Assembly (NCBI RefSeq): GCF_029945965.1
Contig: NZ_JAQSDO010000012.1
Span: 196,314-260,313, forward strand
DNA from: Thermomonas sp.
GTDB lineage: Bacteria; Pseudomonadota; Gammaproteobacteria; Xanthomonadales; Xanthomonadaceae
Direction: 5' to 3'
DNA length: 64,000 nt
The notes below the pieces were generated by a model. It was not told the DNA's origin and did not search any database. It saw only the letters and a program-made list of their open reading frames with translations. This document shows, piece after piece, positions 10,245 through 18,764 of the stretch (position 1 is the first letter of the stretch; each line of letters opens with the position of its first letter). A program made the position numbers and the translations under genes.

Positions 10245-12962
10245 TCACCCCGTGTTCTGGATCCCGGCAGCGATCCCGTTCACCGTCGCCATCAGCGCGC
10301 GCAGGGTCGCGTCGTCCTCGCGGCCGCCGCTGCGCCAGCGCTGCAGCAATTCGACCTGCAGCAGGCTGATCGGATCCACATAGGGATTGCGCAGGCGGAT
10401 CGACAGGCGCAGGCGCCCGTCGTTGACCAGCAGATCGTCTTCCTGGCGGATCGCCAGGATTGCGTCGCGGGTAGTGGCGAATTCGTCCGCGATGCCGGGA
10501 AACAGTGCTGCATGGTCGTCGCCGGCCAGACGTGAGTACTGTTCGAAGATGCCAAGGTCGGACTTGGCCAGCACCATCTCGACATCGTCCAGCAGGGTGG
10601 CGAAGAACGGCCAGTGCTCGGCCATCTCGCGCATCACCTCCATGCCATGCGTGTCGATGCCCTCGCGCAATGCGTGGCCAACGCCATACCATGCGGTCAG
10701 CCCGGAGCGGTTCTGCGCCCACGCGAACACCCACGGGATCGCGCGCAGGTCCTGCACGCCGCCATCGCGTCGGCGCGAGGGACGCGAGCCCAGGCGCAAG
10801 CGTTCGATCACGTCGATTGGGGTGGCCGCGCGGAAATAGGCGTGGAAGCGCGGTTCCTCATAGACCAGCGCGCGATAACGTGCGCGGGCGGTGGTGGCCA
10901 GTTCGGCCGCGATCATGCGCCAACGTTCCTCGCGCGAATCTGCGGGACGCGGCAACAAGCTGGCGCGCAGCACCGCGGCGGTGGTCTGCTCCAGGTTGCG
11001 CAACGCCAGCGCACGAATGCCGTACTTGCGGTGGATCACCTCGCCCTGCTCGGTCACCCGCAGACTGCCATCCACCGAGCCGCGCGGCGCGGCATGCAGC
11101 GCGCGTTCGGTCTTGCCGCCACCACGGCTGATCGAACCGCCGCGGCCATGGAAGAAGGCAATGCGCACGCCTGACGCCTTCGCCAACGCAGTCAGCGCGA
11201 CCTGGGTGCGCTGCAGCGCCCAGCGCGAGGCGACGATGCCGCCATCCTTGGCACTGTCCGAATACCCCAGCATCACCGTCTGCCGGCCGCCTCGCGCCTG
11301 CAGGTGCACGCGATAGACCGGATCGTCGAACAGCGCGCGCATCACTGCCGGCGCGGCCTCCAGATCGGCCACGGTCTCGAACAGCGGCGCGATGTCCAGC
11401 GGCACCGCGCCGTCTTCGACGCAATCGGCGGCACGCGCAAGCGCCAACACCGCCAGCGCATCGGCGGCGCTGCGGCTCATGCTGATGATGTACAAGCCGA
11501 TGGCATGCGTGCCGAAACGGCGACGCGCGTCCAGCACCGAGCGGAACACGTCCAGGGTCGAGCGCGCGGTCGCGTCGTCACTGCCTGCCTGCACCAACGG
11601 CGCACCGTCGAGTAAGCCATGCAGGCGAGTCACGCGTGCATCCACGTCGCGTTCGGGCCAGTCGGCATCGGCATCCAGCGCGGCCAATGCCGCGTCGTGC
11701 CAAGCCGAATCCTGGCGCAGGTCGAGCGCGGCCAGGTGGAAGCCGAAGGCCTGTACGCGGCGGACCACGCGGTGCACGGCGAAGTGGCCGGCATGCTCGC
11801 CGCGATGCGCAAGCAAGCTGGTATCGATCAGCGCGAGATCCTCGAGCAATGCATCGGGGCCGGTGTAGCCAGCGCCGGCACCGGCCTGGGTGGCCTGCAG
11901 GCGCGCGCCCATCAGCGCCAGCAATTCGCGATAGGGCATGTCCGCCTGTCGCGCGCGCGGCATCGGCGCATTTGGCATCAGCACGCGATAGCTGGCGATG
12001 CGCGCGTCGATCGCCGGATCGATCCCGGCTCGGTCGCGGCTCTGGCTCAATTCGGCAGCGAGGCGGCGCAGGTCGCGCCGGTAGTTGGCCAGTACCTGCG
12101 CACGCTGCGCCTCCAGCGCGGAGACAATGGTGTCCGCGCCGACATTCGGATTGCCGTCCATGTCGCCGCCAACCCAGGTGCCGAACCGCAGCAGTGGCGG
12201 TAGTGCGGGCTGCTCGCCATAGACCTTCTCGATCGCCGCCGCGAAGACTTCATGGAATACCGGCAGCACCCGGTACAACACGTCTGCAAGGTAGAAGCCG
12301 ACATGCGCGCGCTCGTCGGCCACGGTCGGGCTGGTCGGCGGGGTTTCCGAGGTCTGCCAGGTGGAAGTCAGCGCCAGCAGGATGCGTTCCAGGTCGGCGT
12401 GGCGCTCGGGCGGCGTATGCGTGCGGTCGATGTCGGAGACGAGTCGTTCAACGACATCGCGTTCCTTTTCCAGCAGCACGCGGCGCATCGCCTCGGTCGG
12501 ATGTGCGGTGAATACCGGCTCGATGGACAGCCGCTGCAGCATGCCGACAAACGCGTCGTAACCGATGCCAGCATCGCGCAGCTCGGTAATCACCGCTTCC
12601 AGCCCACCCGGTTGCGGCGCACTGCCGCTGCGCTGGTAGTCGCGACGGCGACGGATCCGATGCACGCGCTCGGCCAGGTTGGTGGTGCCGAAATAGGCCG
12701 CGAACGCGCGCACCAGCGCTTCGGCGTCTTCCAGTGACACCTCCGCCAACGGCATTGCGAGGACATCCGCGTGCGCACCCTCCTCGCGGCGTGCAATCGC
12801 CGCGCGACGCAGCGACTCGACCTGGGCCAGGAAGTCGGGCGATACCTGTTCGGCGATCACCTGCCCGACCATCGCGCCGAGCCGGCGCACGTCGTCGCGC
12901 AGCAGGGTGTCGCTTTCGGCGAATTCGAGGGGATCGCGCAAGGATGTGTCTGGAATTGTCAT
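10245..12962 (-). CDS. ppc: Phosphoenolpyruvate carboxylase
   Basis: 905 residues, full length. It carboxylates phosphoenolpyruvate with bicarbonate to oxaloacetate, replenishing the TCA cycle. Essential motifs are present: FTAHPTE with His154, the GYSDSAKDGG loop, FHGRGGSISRGGG for bicarbonate/PEP chemistry, and the near-invariant C-terminal QNTG end. The start at 12962 gives the normal N-terminal length. It is a monocistronic minus-strand gene between frmA and the TPR relic. Confidence 0.97.
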   Translation of the reverse strand: MTIPDTSLRDPLEFAESDTLLRDDVRRLGAMVGQVIAEQVSPDFLAQVESLRRAAIARREEGAHADVLAMPLAEVSLEDAEALVRAFAAYFGTTNLAERVHRIRRRRDYQRSGSAPQPGGLEAVITELRDAGIGYDAFVGMLQRLSIEPVFTAHPTEAMRRVLLEKERDVVERLVSDIDRTHTPPERHADLERILLALTSTWQTSETPPTSPTVADERAHVGFYLADVLYRVLPVFHEVFAAAIEKVYGEQPALPPLLRFGTWVGGDMDGNPNVGADTIVSALEAQRAQVLANYRRDLRRLAAELSQSRDRAGIDPAIDARIASYRVLMPNAPMPRARQADMPYRELLALMGARLQATQAGAGAGYTGPDALLEDLALIDTSLLAHRGEHAGHFAVHRVVRRVQAFGFHLAALDLRQDSAWHDAALAALDADADWPERDVDARVTRLHGLLDGAPLVQAGSDDATARSTLDVFRSVLDARRRFGTHAIGLYIISMSRSAADALAVLALARAADCVEDGAVPLDIAPLFETVADLEAAPAVMRALFDDPVYRVHLQARGGRQTVMLGYSDSAKDGGIVASRWALQRTQVALTALAKASGVRIAFFHGRGGSISRGGGKTERALHAAPRGSVDGSLRVTEQGEVIHRKYGIRALALRNLEQTTAAVLRASLLPRPADSREERWRMIAAELATTARARYRALVYEEPRFHAYFRAATPIDVIERLRLGSRPSRRRDGGVQDLRAIPWVFAWAQNRSGLTAWYGVGHALREGIDTHGMEVMREMAEHWPFFATLLDDVEMVLAKSDLGIFEQYSRLAGDDHAALFPGIADEFATTRDAILAIRQEDDLLVNDGRLRLSIRLRNPYVDPISLLQVELLQRWRSGGREDDATLRALMATVNGIAAGIQNTG

Positions 12963-13073
12963 CGCCGCAGGCTAGCGCGATTCCTGACGCAGTGCAGCAT
13001 GGATTGCAGGCGTGAACTCTCCTGCTGCATTGCGTACCGGAGGAATGGCTGCCGCGGCACCCGCACCCGTGCA

Positions 13074-13319
13074 GGCCACTGGCCGCTGCCGACCCGGCAC
13101 TACCTCGGCGCCGCGCTATTGGAAGCAGGCCTTGTCGATGACGCGCGCCAAGCTTTCCTGCAGGACCTGACGACTTATCCGGGCAACGGATGGTCACTGT
13201 TCGGGCTGACAGAGGCAGAGCGCCGTCTTGGTCACGCCGATGCTGCACATGGCGCAGCGCGTCGGCAGGCTGACGCATGGCAGTGGGCGGACGCGCCGCT
13301 CACTGCCATGCGCTACTGA
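13074..13319 (+). pseudogene. C-terminal relic of a TPR-repeat protein gene
   Basis: The last 79 codons before the TGA at 13317-13319 encode a typical TPR-protein tail: Trp at 13080, then LPTRHYLGAALLEAG, a Tyr-Pro-x-Asn-Gly-Trp-Ser segment, and an acidic/Ala-rich end. Family members with this C-terminus are usually several hundred residues. Here the coherent protein signal stops just upstream, in GC-rich sequence with no TPR units, and ppc starts at 12962, leaving no room for the missing domains. No convincing start or ribosome binding site precedes it. I infer a deletion remnant. A short expressed ORF beginning near 13000 is possible but unlikely. Confidence 0.6.
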
Positions 13320-13322
13320 CGC

Positions 13323-14696
13323 TCAGTAGGCGTACTCGCGGAACACCGGGTCCACGCTGCCGTTCCACGGGCCGCTGAAAAGCGCCAACTTGTGCTCGGC
13401 CGGGGTCAGGCCGGCGTCAGCGATTTCCATCAGCGGTTCGATGAAGCTGGTTTCGTCGGCGCCGCACTCATCGGCCCAGGCACGCCGGCGCAGGCCCGCA
13501 TGCGCGATCTTCAGCGCCTCGACCGCAAGCTCGCGCAGGCTGCCATCGCGGAATGGCGTGCGCAGCGCAAGCCGCGGCACGTCATCGCGCAGTTGATTGC
13601 GCTCGGCAATGCTGAAGTCCTTGACCAGGTCCCACCCGGCATCCAGCGCGGCATCGTCATAGAGCAGGCCGACCCAGAACGCCGGCAACGCGCACAGCCG
13701 GTTCCAAGGGCCGCCGTCGGCGCCGCGCATTTCCAGGAACTTCTTCATCCTGACTTCCGGGAAGGCCGTGGTCATATGGTCGTTCCAGTCAGTGAATGTC
13801 GGCAATTTGCCGGGTAGCACGTCGAGCTCGCCGCGCATGAATTTGCGGAACGACTTGCCGGCGGCGTCGATGTACTCGCCGTCGCGATAGGAAAAATACA
13901 TAGGCACATCGAGCAGGTAATCGACATAACGCTCGTAGCCGAAGCCATCCTCGAACACGAAATCGAGCATGCCGGTGCGGCCTGCGTCGGTGTCGGTCCA
14001 GATGTGGGAGCGATAGCTCAGGTAGCCGTTCGGCTGACCCTCGGTGAACGGCGAATCGGCGAACAGCGCGGTGGCAATCGGCTGCAAGGCGAGTGACACC
14101 CTGAACTTCTTGATCATGTCCGCTTCGGATGCGTAATCCAGGTTCACCTGCACCGTGCAGGTGCGGGTCATCATGTCCAGGCCGAGGCTGCCGACCTTGG
14201 GCATGTAGTCGCGCATGATCTTGTAGCGTCCCTTCGGCATCCACGGCATCTCGTCGCGCCGCCATTTCGGCTGGAAACCCATGCCGAGGAAACCCAGCTG
14301 CAACTCGTCGGCGACCGCGCGAACCTCGCGCAAATGGGTGCCGACTTCCTTGCAGGTTTCGTGGATGCTGGCCAGCGGCGCACCGGACAGTTCCAGCTGG
14401 CCAGCCGGTTCCAAAGTGACGGAGGCCATGTCCTTGGCTAGCGCGATGACGCGGCCGTGTTCCTCAATCGGCGCCCAACCAAAACGGGTCAGGCCCTTGA
14501 GCATTGCCTCGATGCCACGTTCGCCATCGAACGTCGGTGGGCGCAAGTCGTCGAGGCGGAAGCCGAATTTCTCGTGCTCGGTACCGATCCGCCATGCCTC
14601 GCGCGGCTTCTCGCCCGACGCCATGACCTCGACCAGTTGCCGATAGTCGGTGATCAGGGTGTCGTTGGGGCTCGCTGGTCCGGACATGGGTGGCAT
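13323..14696 (-). CDS. gshA: Glutamate-cysteine ligase, plant/proteobacterial type
   Basis: 457 residues of the GCS2 family. It makes gamma-glutamylcysteine, the first step of glutathione synthesis. Diagnostic segments are the N-terminal GTEHEKFGF, LEPAGQLELSGAP for substrate binding, MMTRTCTVQVNLDY, and DFVFEDGFGYERYVDYLLDVPM near the middle (quoted only in part as FEDGFGYERY). This class is unrelated in sequence to enterobacterial GshA and is typical of alpha- and some gammaproteobacteria, including xanthomonads. Its product glutathione is used by grxD, frmA and fghA in this window. Its stop faces the TPR relic's stop 3 bp away. Confidence 0.93.
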   Translation of the reverse strand: MPPMSGPASPNDTLITDYRQLVEVMASGEKPREAWRIGTEHEKFGFRLDDLRPPTFDGERGIEAMLKGLTRFGWAPIEEHGRVIALAKDMASVTLEPAGQLELSGAPLASIHETCKEVGTHLREVRAVADELQLGFLGMGFQPKWRRDEMPWMPKGRYKIMRDYMPKVGSLGLDMMTRTCTVQVNLDYASEADMIKKFRVSLALQPIATALFADSPFTEGQPNGYLSYRSHIWTDTDAGRTGMLDFVFEDGFGYERYVDYLLDVPMYFSYRDGEYIDAAGKSFRKFMRGELDVLPGKLPTFTDWNDHMTTAFPEVRMKKFLEMRGADGGPWNRLCALPAFWVGLLYDDAALDAGWDLVKDFSIAERNQLRDDVPRLALRTPFRDGSLRELAVEALKIAHAGLRRRAWADECGADETSFIEPLMEIADAGLTPAEHKLALFSGPWNGSVDPVFREYAY

Positions 14697-14809
14697 CGCA
14701 TAGGGGGTGCCGCAGCATAGCCCGCTGCATCCGCCGGCACAGTGCGTTTGCCGGTCTTCAGTGTTGCGCCAGCGGTATCACGAGCGTCTTGGGCAGCCCG
14801 CCATCGTGG

Positions 14810-15421
14810 CTAGATCTCAAGCCAGCGCGACACCACCGAGCGCAATTCGTCCACGCCCAGCTTGGACTCGCCGGAGAAGGTCTGCACGCTGACGCTGTCG
14901 CCAAACGGGCCGGCGAGTTCCTTGCGCACCGCGTGCAGCGTCTGCGTCTGCTGGCCGCGGCCGAGCTTGTCGGCTTTGGTCAGCAACGCGTGTGCCGGCA
15001 TCCCGCGGCGCAGCGCATAGCCCAGCATCTGCAGGTCGTATTCCCTGAGCGGATGGCGGATGTCCATCACCACCACCAGCCCGGCCAGCGCCATGCGGCT
15101 GCCGAAAAAGCCATCCAGGAACGCCTGCCAGTGCGCCTGCAGGTCCTTCGGGACCTTGGCGTAGCCATAGCCGGGCAGGTCGACCAGATACTTGGCTTCA
15201 TGCGGCGGCAGGCCGAAATACACCAGTTGCTGGGTGCGCCCGGGGGTCTTGGACACCCGCGCGAGCGCGTTGCGCTGGCACAGGGCATTCAGCGCCGAGG
15301 ACTTGCCGGCATTGGAGCGACCGGCGAATGCGACCTCGCGACCGCCGTCTGGCGGCAGCTGGCGATGGGTATGCGCAGCTAACAGGTAGTCAGCGCGATT
15401 GAACGGATTGGGGACGGCCAT
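14810..15421 (-). CDS. engB: Ribosome biogenesis GTP-binding protein EngB/YihA
   Basis: 203 residues, matching the EngB family size. An essential GTPase of 50S subunit assembly. G1 is GRSNAGKSS (residues 34-42), switch I includes KTPGRTQ, G3 is DLPGYGYA, and G4 is TKADK. The start at 15421 (MAVPNPFNRADYL) was chosen over an in-frame ATG 105 bases upstream because only this one fits the family N-terminus. It is divergent from the cytochrome c4 gene with about 100 bp between start codons. Confidence 0.95.
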   Translation of the reverse strand: MAVPNPFNRADYLLAAHTHRQLPPDGGREVAFAGRSNAGKSSALNALCQRNALARVSKTPGRTQQLVYFGLPPHEAKYLVDLPGYGYAKVPKDLQAHWQAFLDGFFGSRMALAGLVVVMDIRHPLREYDLQMLGYALRRGMPAHALLTKADKLGRGQQTQTLHAVRKELAGPFGDSVSVQTFSGESKLGVDELRSVVSRWLEI

Positions 15422-15524
15422 CCCGCTAGGATGCCACGCCTGCGGTTTGACCGCCCCGCGTGGCGCGACGATAATTCGACGTTGTACGGCCGCGTGCGGC
15501 CATTTGTTCATTTGGAGCTGTTGC

Positions 15525-16298
15525 ATGCGCCCTGCCCGCGTTTACGCACTTGCCGGTCTTGCCAGCCTTGCGCTGGCAGCGGTTGCCTATGCCCAGAGCA
15601 CCCCGGTTGCAGTGCCGGACAATGCTCCGGTGCAGGCTGCGCCACTGGACGAAAAGCCGGCCACCTGGGGCGATGCGACCGCCGGACAGACCAAGGCTGG
15701 CACCTGTGCTGCCTGCCACGGCCTGGACGGCAACCCGGCCGACCCGCAATACCCGCGCCTGGCCGGCATGCCGGAGCGCTACATCGCCCAGCAGCTCGCC
15801 CTGTTCAAGCATGGCGAGCGCACCAGCGGCATGGCCGCCATCATGATGCCGTTCGCGAGCATGCTCAGCGCGCAGGACATGCGCGACGTGGGCGCTTGGT
15901 TCGCCTCGCAACATGCAAGCGCCGGGATTGCCGATGACACCACGATTGCCGCTGGCCCCAACCAAGGCATGAAGTTCTACGAAGTCGGCCAGCATTTGTA
16001 TCGCGCCGGCGACCCTGCCCGCGCCATTCCTGCCTGCATGGCCTGCCATGGCCCGTCCGGTGCTGGCAATCCAGGCCCAGCGTATCCGGCCGTGCATGGC
16101 CAGCAGTCAGCCTATGTGGTGCGCCGGCTTGAGGAATATCGCGCTGGCACCACTACGGCCAAGGACGTGGCCCATTTCAAGCTGATGGCGAGCGTGGCCA
16201 AGTCGCTGACCGACGAGGAAATCCAGTCGCTGGGCAGCTATGTGCAGGGTCTGCATGCACGCGACACCACATCCTCGCAGCGCAGCACCGGCCACTGA
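15525..16298 (+). CDS. Cytochrome c4-type di-heme cytochrome
   Basis: 257 residues. A Sec signal peptide ends near AVAYAQ (residue 24). Two class I cytochrome c domains follow, each with a CxxCH heme site: CAACH at 61-65 and CMACH at 171-175. Methionines in the loops (for example MMPF near 107-110) can serve as sixth ligands. It is a periplasmic electron carrier, likely to the terminal oxidases, including the aa3 oxidase encoded at 45-50 kb. The ATG at 15525 has a TTTGGAGC ribosome binding site. Confidence 0.92.
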   Translation: MRPARVYALAGLASLALAAVAYAQSTPVAVPDNAPVQAAPLDEKPATWGDATAGQTKAGTCAACHGLDGNPADPQYPRLAGMPERYIAQQLALFKHGERTSGMAAIMMPFASMLSAQDMRDVGAWFASQHASAGIADDTTIAAGPNQGMKFYEVGQHLYRAGDPARAIPACMACHGPSGAGNPGPAYPAVHGQQSAYVVRRLEEYRAGTTTAKDVAHFKLMASVAKSLTDEEIQSLGSYVQGLHARDTTSSQRSTGH

Positions 16299-16382
16299 TT
16301 GACGAACAAGGGCTTCATCCTGCGTTCGCCGACCTCCGGGCAAGCTCTCCGGGTCATTACCTATCCGTTCGAGGCTTCGCTG

Positions 16383-17066
16383 ATGCGCGCACTGAGGTTC
16401 TTCCTGCCCCTACTGCTCGCCTTGGCCCTGCCCGCGCATGCGCAACAGCCGGCCGCCTTGCCGGGACTGACCGAAGGCGACCAATACACCGCGATCGAAG
16501 GCGGCAAGCCATTCCTGCCGCAACCGCCGGGCAAGATCGAGGTGGTCGAGGTCTTTGCCTACTGGTGCCCGCACTGCGCGCACATGCAGCCCAAGCTCGA
16601 AGCCTGGAAGCCAACCTTGCCGAAGTCAGTGGCGGTGTCCTACATGCCTGCGGCGTTTTCCCCGGACGATCCCTTCATGCTGGGCTACTTCGCCGCCGAT
16701 GTGGCCAAGGCAGTTCCGCTGACCCACGCGCGCATGTTCGCAGCCATCAATGAAACCGGCGAGCTGGCCAAGAATTCAACGCTGGATCAGGTCGCGGCGT
16801 TCTACCTGCACCAGCCCGGTGTCGACGCCAAGGCCTTCAAGGCCGCGCTAGCCGACCAGGCCAGCATGGGCAGGAAAATGCTGGCCGCGCGCGAGTTCCA
16901 GATCCGCAGCAAGATCCCGGGCACGCCATCGATGATCGTGGATGGCCGTTACCTGGTGCTCGGCAACAGCTATGACAGCCTGCTGGCCAACACCCGCAAA
17001 GTCATTGATGCAATCGCCAGCAGCCGCAAGCCGGCTGGCAAGGCGCCAACCAAACCCCGTTCCTGA
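16383..17066 (+). CDS. dsbA: Thiol:disulfide interchange protein DsbA
   Basis: 227 residues with a signal peptide cleaved near PAHAQ (residue 21). A thioredoxin fold with an inserted helical domain and the active site CPHC (Cys62-Cys65 in AYWCPHCAHMQ), the same dipeptide as E. coli DsbA. It oxidises thiols of exported proteins in the periplasm. The cis-Pro loop is GTPSMIVDGRY. The start at 16383 gives a proper signal peptide. The next gene is a second DsbA-family protein 14 bp downstream. Confidence 0.92.
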   Translation: MRALRFFLPLLLALALPAHAQQPAALPGLTEGDQYTAIEGGKPFLPQPPGKIEVVEVFAYWCPHCAHMQPKLEAWKPTLPKSVAVSYMPAAFSPDDPFMLGYFAADVAKAVPLTHARMFAAINETGELAKNSTLDQVAAFYLHQPGVDAKAFKAALADQASMGRKMLAAREFQIRSKIPGTPSMIVDGRYLVLGNSYDSLLANTRKVIDAIASSRKPAGKAPTKPRS

Positions 17067-17080
17067 AACTGGATACCGCC

Positions 17081-17917
17081 ATGAACGCTCGTTTCGCCCT
17101 GCTTCTGATCGCACTGTTGCCGCTGGCCGCCTGCAAAAACGAAACCCCGGCACCCGTCGTCGACGCGCAAACCACTGATGCTGCCGCTCCCGCGGCAAAA
17201 CAGGCCAGCGCCGAGGATCCGGAAGCCAAGGCCAAGGCCGAAGCCGCGGTGCAAGCTGCAGCTGAAGCTGCGGCGAAGTCGCCGCCACCGATCACGGGAA
17301 CCGACTACGCCGAAATTCCGAACGGCCATCCGTTCGATACCACCGATGGCCGCATCGAAGTGGTCGAAATCTTCGGCTATGTCTGCCCGTACTGTGCGGC
17401 CGTGCAGCCCACCGTAGGTGCGATGAAGGCAAAGTTCCCCAGCGACGTACACATGGTCTATATCCCGGCGGCATTCGGCTCGGTGTGGGACAACTACGCG
17501 AAGGCTTATTACACCGCCGATGCGATGGGCCTGGTCGACAAGACCCACGAGGCAATGTTCCGCGCCATCCATATAGACAAGACGCTGAAGGGCGAACTCG
17601 GCAACGACACGCCTGAAGACATCGCCGCGTTCTATGCGGGCTATGGCGCCGACCCGAAGCAGTTCGTCAGCAGCATGGCCAGCTTCGCCATCGCGGCGAA
17701 GGTCAACCGCGCACGCCAATGGGTCGTGGCCGCCTTCGGCGACGACCGCGCCACCACGCCGACCTTCATTGTCAATGGCAAGTATCGGATCAAGGGCAAG
17801 TCTATGGATGACGTTTTCCGCATCCTCAACCAGCTGATCGTCGCCGAACGCACCAAGGCCGCGGCTCCGGCTACACCGACCGAAGCGACACCGGCGACCG
17901 CACCCGCCGCGTCCTGA
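17081..17917 (+). CDS. DsbA-family lipoprotein
   Basis: 278 residues. The lipobox LAAC (Cys18) suggests anchoring in the inner or outer membrane. An Ala/Glu/Lys-rich linker at about residues 30-68 keeps the domain away from the membrane. The thioredoxin-like domain has active site CPYC (Cys102-Cys105 in GYVCPYCAAVQ) and cis-Pro loop TTPTFIVNGKY. The different dipeptide from the upstream DsbA implies a different redox potential or substrate set. The pair is a common xanthomonad arrangement. The C-terminus is Ala/Pro/Thr-rich and low complexity. Confidence 0.9.
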   Translation: MNARFALLLIALLPLAACKNETPAPVVDAQTTDAAAPAAKQASAEDPEAKAKAEAAVQAAAEAAAKSPPPITGTDYAEIPNGHPFDTTDGRIEVVEIFGYVCPYCAAVQPTVGAMKAKFPSDVHMVYIPAAFGSVWDNYAKAYYTADAMGLVDKTHEAMFRAIHIDKTLKGELGNDTPEDIAAFYAGYGADPKQFVSSMASFAIAAKVNRARQWVVAAFGDDRATTPTFIVNGKYRIKGKSMDDVFRILNQLIVAERTKAAAPATPTEATPATAPAAS

Positions 17918-17936
17918 TGCAAACCTGGCAGCCGGC

Positions 17937-18695
17937 ATGAACACACGGCGGCTACGCCTGCTCAGCGCCAACATCCAGGCCGGTTCAAGCACGCGCGGCT
18001 ACCACGACTACGTTGCGCGCAGCTGGTCGCATGTATTGCCCACCGGCAACAAACGTGGCTCGCTGGACACGATCGCCGAACTGGCCGGCCAGCACGACAT
18101 CGTCGGCCTGCAGGAAACCGACCCCGGCAGTTTGAGATCCGGCTTCACCAACCAGACCCACTACCTGGCCGAACGCGCCGGCTTCGCCTACTGGAGCCAC
18201 CAGCCAAACCGTCGCATGGGCGGCGTGGCCTCCAGCGCCAACGGCCTGCTCAGCAAGCTTGAACCACACACGGTCGAGGACCACGCACTACCGGGCCGGG
18301 TCAAGGGTCGCGGCGTGCTGTTGGCGAGCTTCGGCGAAAGCGAAAGTGCCCTGACGATTGCGATTGCCCATCTGTCGCTGGGCGCACAGTCGCGGCGCTC
18401 GCAGCTGGCCTTCATCGCTGAACTGTTGTCCGACCATCCGCACGCGGTGCTGATGGGCGATTTCAACTGCGATCCGGACCAGCCAGAGATGCAACAGCTT
18501 TACGCAAAAACGAAACTGCAACCGCCGCTCGCGTGTGTGCTGACCTTCCCGTCCTGGCGCCCGCAACGCGCGATTGACCACATGCTGGTGACGCCCGCGT
18601 TGTTGGTGGCGTCAATGCAGGCGATGCCGGCCGCGCAGTCCGACCACCTGGCGCTGTCGGTCGAACTGGACGTCCCGGAAGCCGCACTGCGCTGA
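17937..18695 (+). CDS. Endonuclease/exonuclease/phosphatase family protein
   Basis: 252 residues without a signal peptide. The EEP fold is shown by LLSANIQAG at the N-terminus, IVGLQETD (metal-binding Glu) near residue 60, IAIAHLSLGAQSRRSQL with the catalytic His, LMGDFNCDPD with the Asp-Asn pair, and the C-terminal IDHMLVTP and SDHLALSVEL. The Asp-His of SDH is the family's last catalytic element. It may hydrolyse a phosphodiester in nucleic acid or phospholipid; the substrate cannot be told. It starts 19 bp after the dsbA-like lipoprotein gene. Confidence 0.88.
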   Translation: MNTRRLRLLSANIQAGSSTRGYHDYVARSWSHVLPTGNKRGSLDTIAELAGQHDIVGLQETDPGSLRSGFTNQTHYLAERAGFAYWSHQPNRRMGGVASSANGLLSKLEPHTVEDHALPGRVKGRGVLLASFGESESALTIAIAHLSLGAQSRRSQLAFIAELLSDHPHAVLMGDFNCDPDQPEMQQLYAKTKLQPPLACVLTFPSWRPQRAIDHMLVTPALLVASMQAMPAAQSDHLALSVELDVPEAALR

Positions 18696-18764
18696 TCGCA
18701 CGTACGCAAAAGTCCTGGCCAGATACGTCAAAAAAGTTCAGGAATGCTCGGCTATAGTTGAACA

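Noticed and set aside
18730..18758. A promoter for slt with TATAGT
   Set aside because: The -10 box is good but no acceptable -35 box is at 16-18 bp and transcription would begin at the start codon; left as a remark only.
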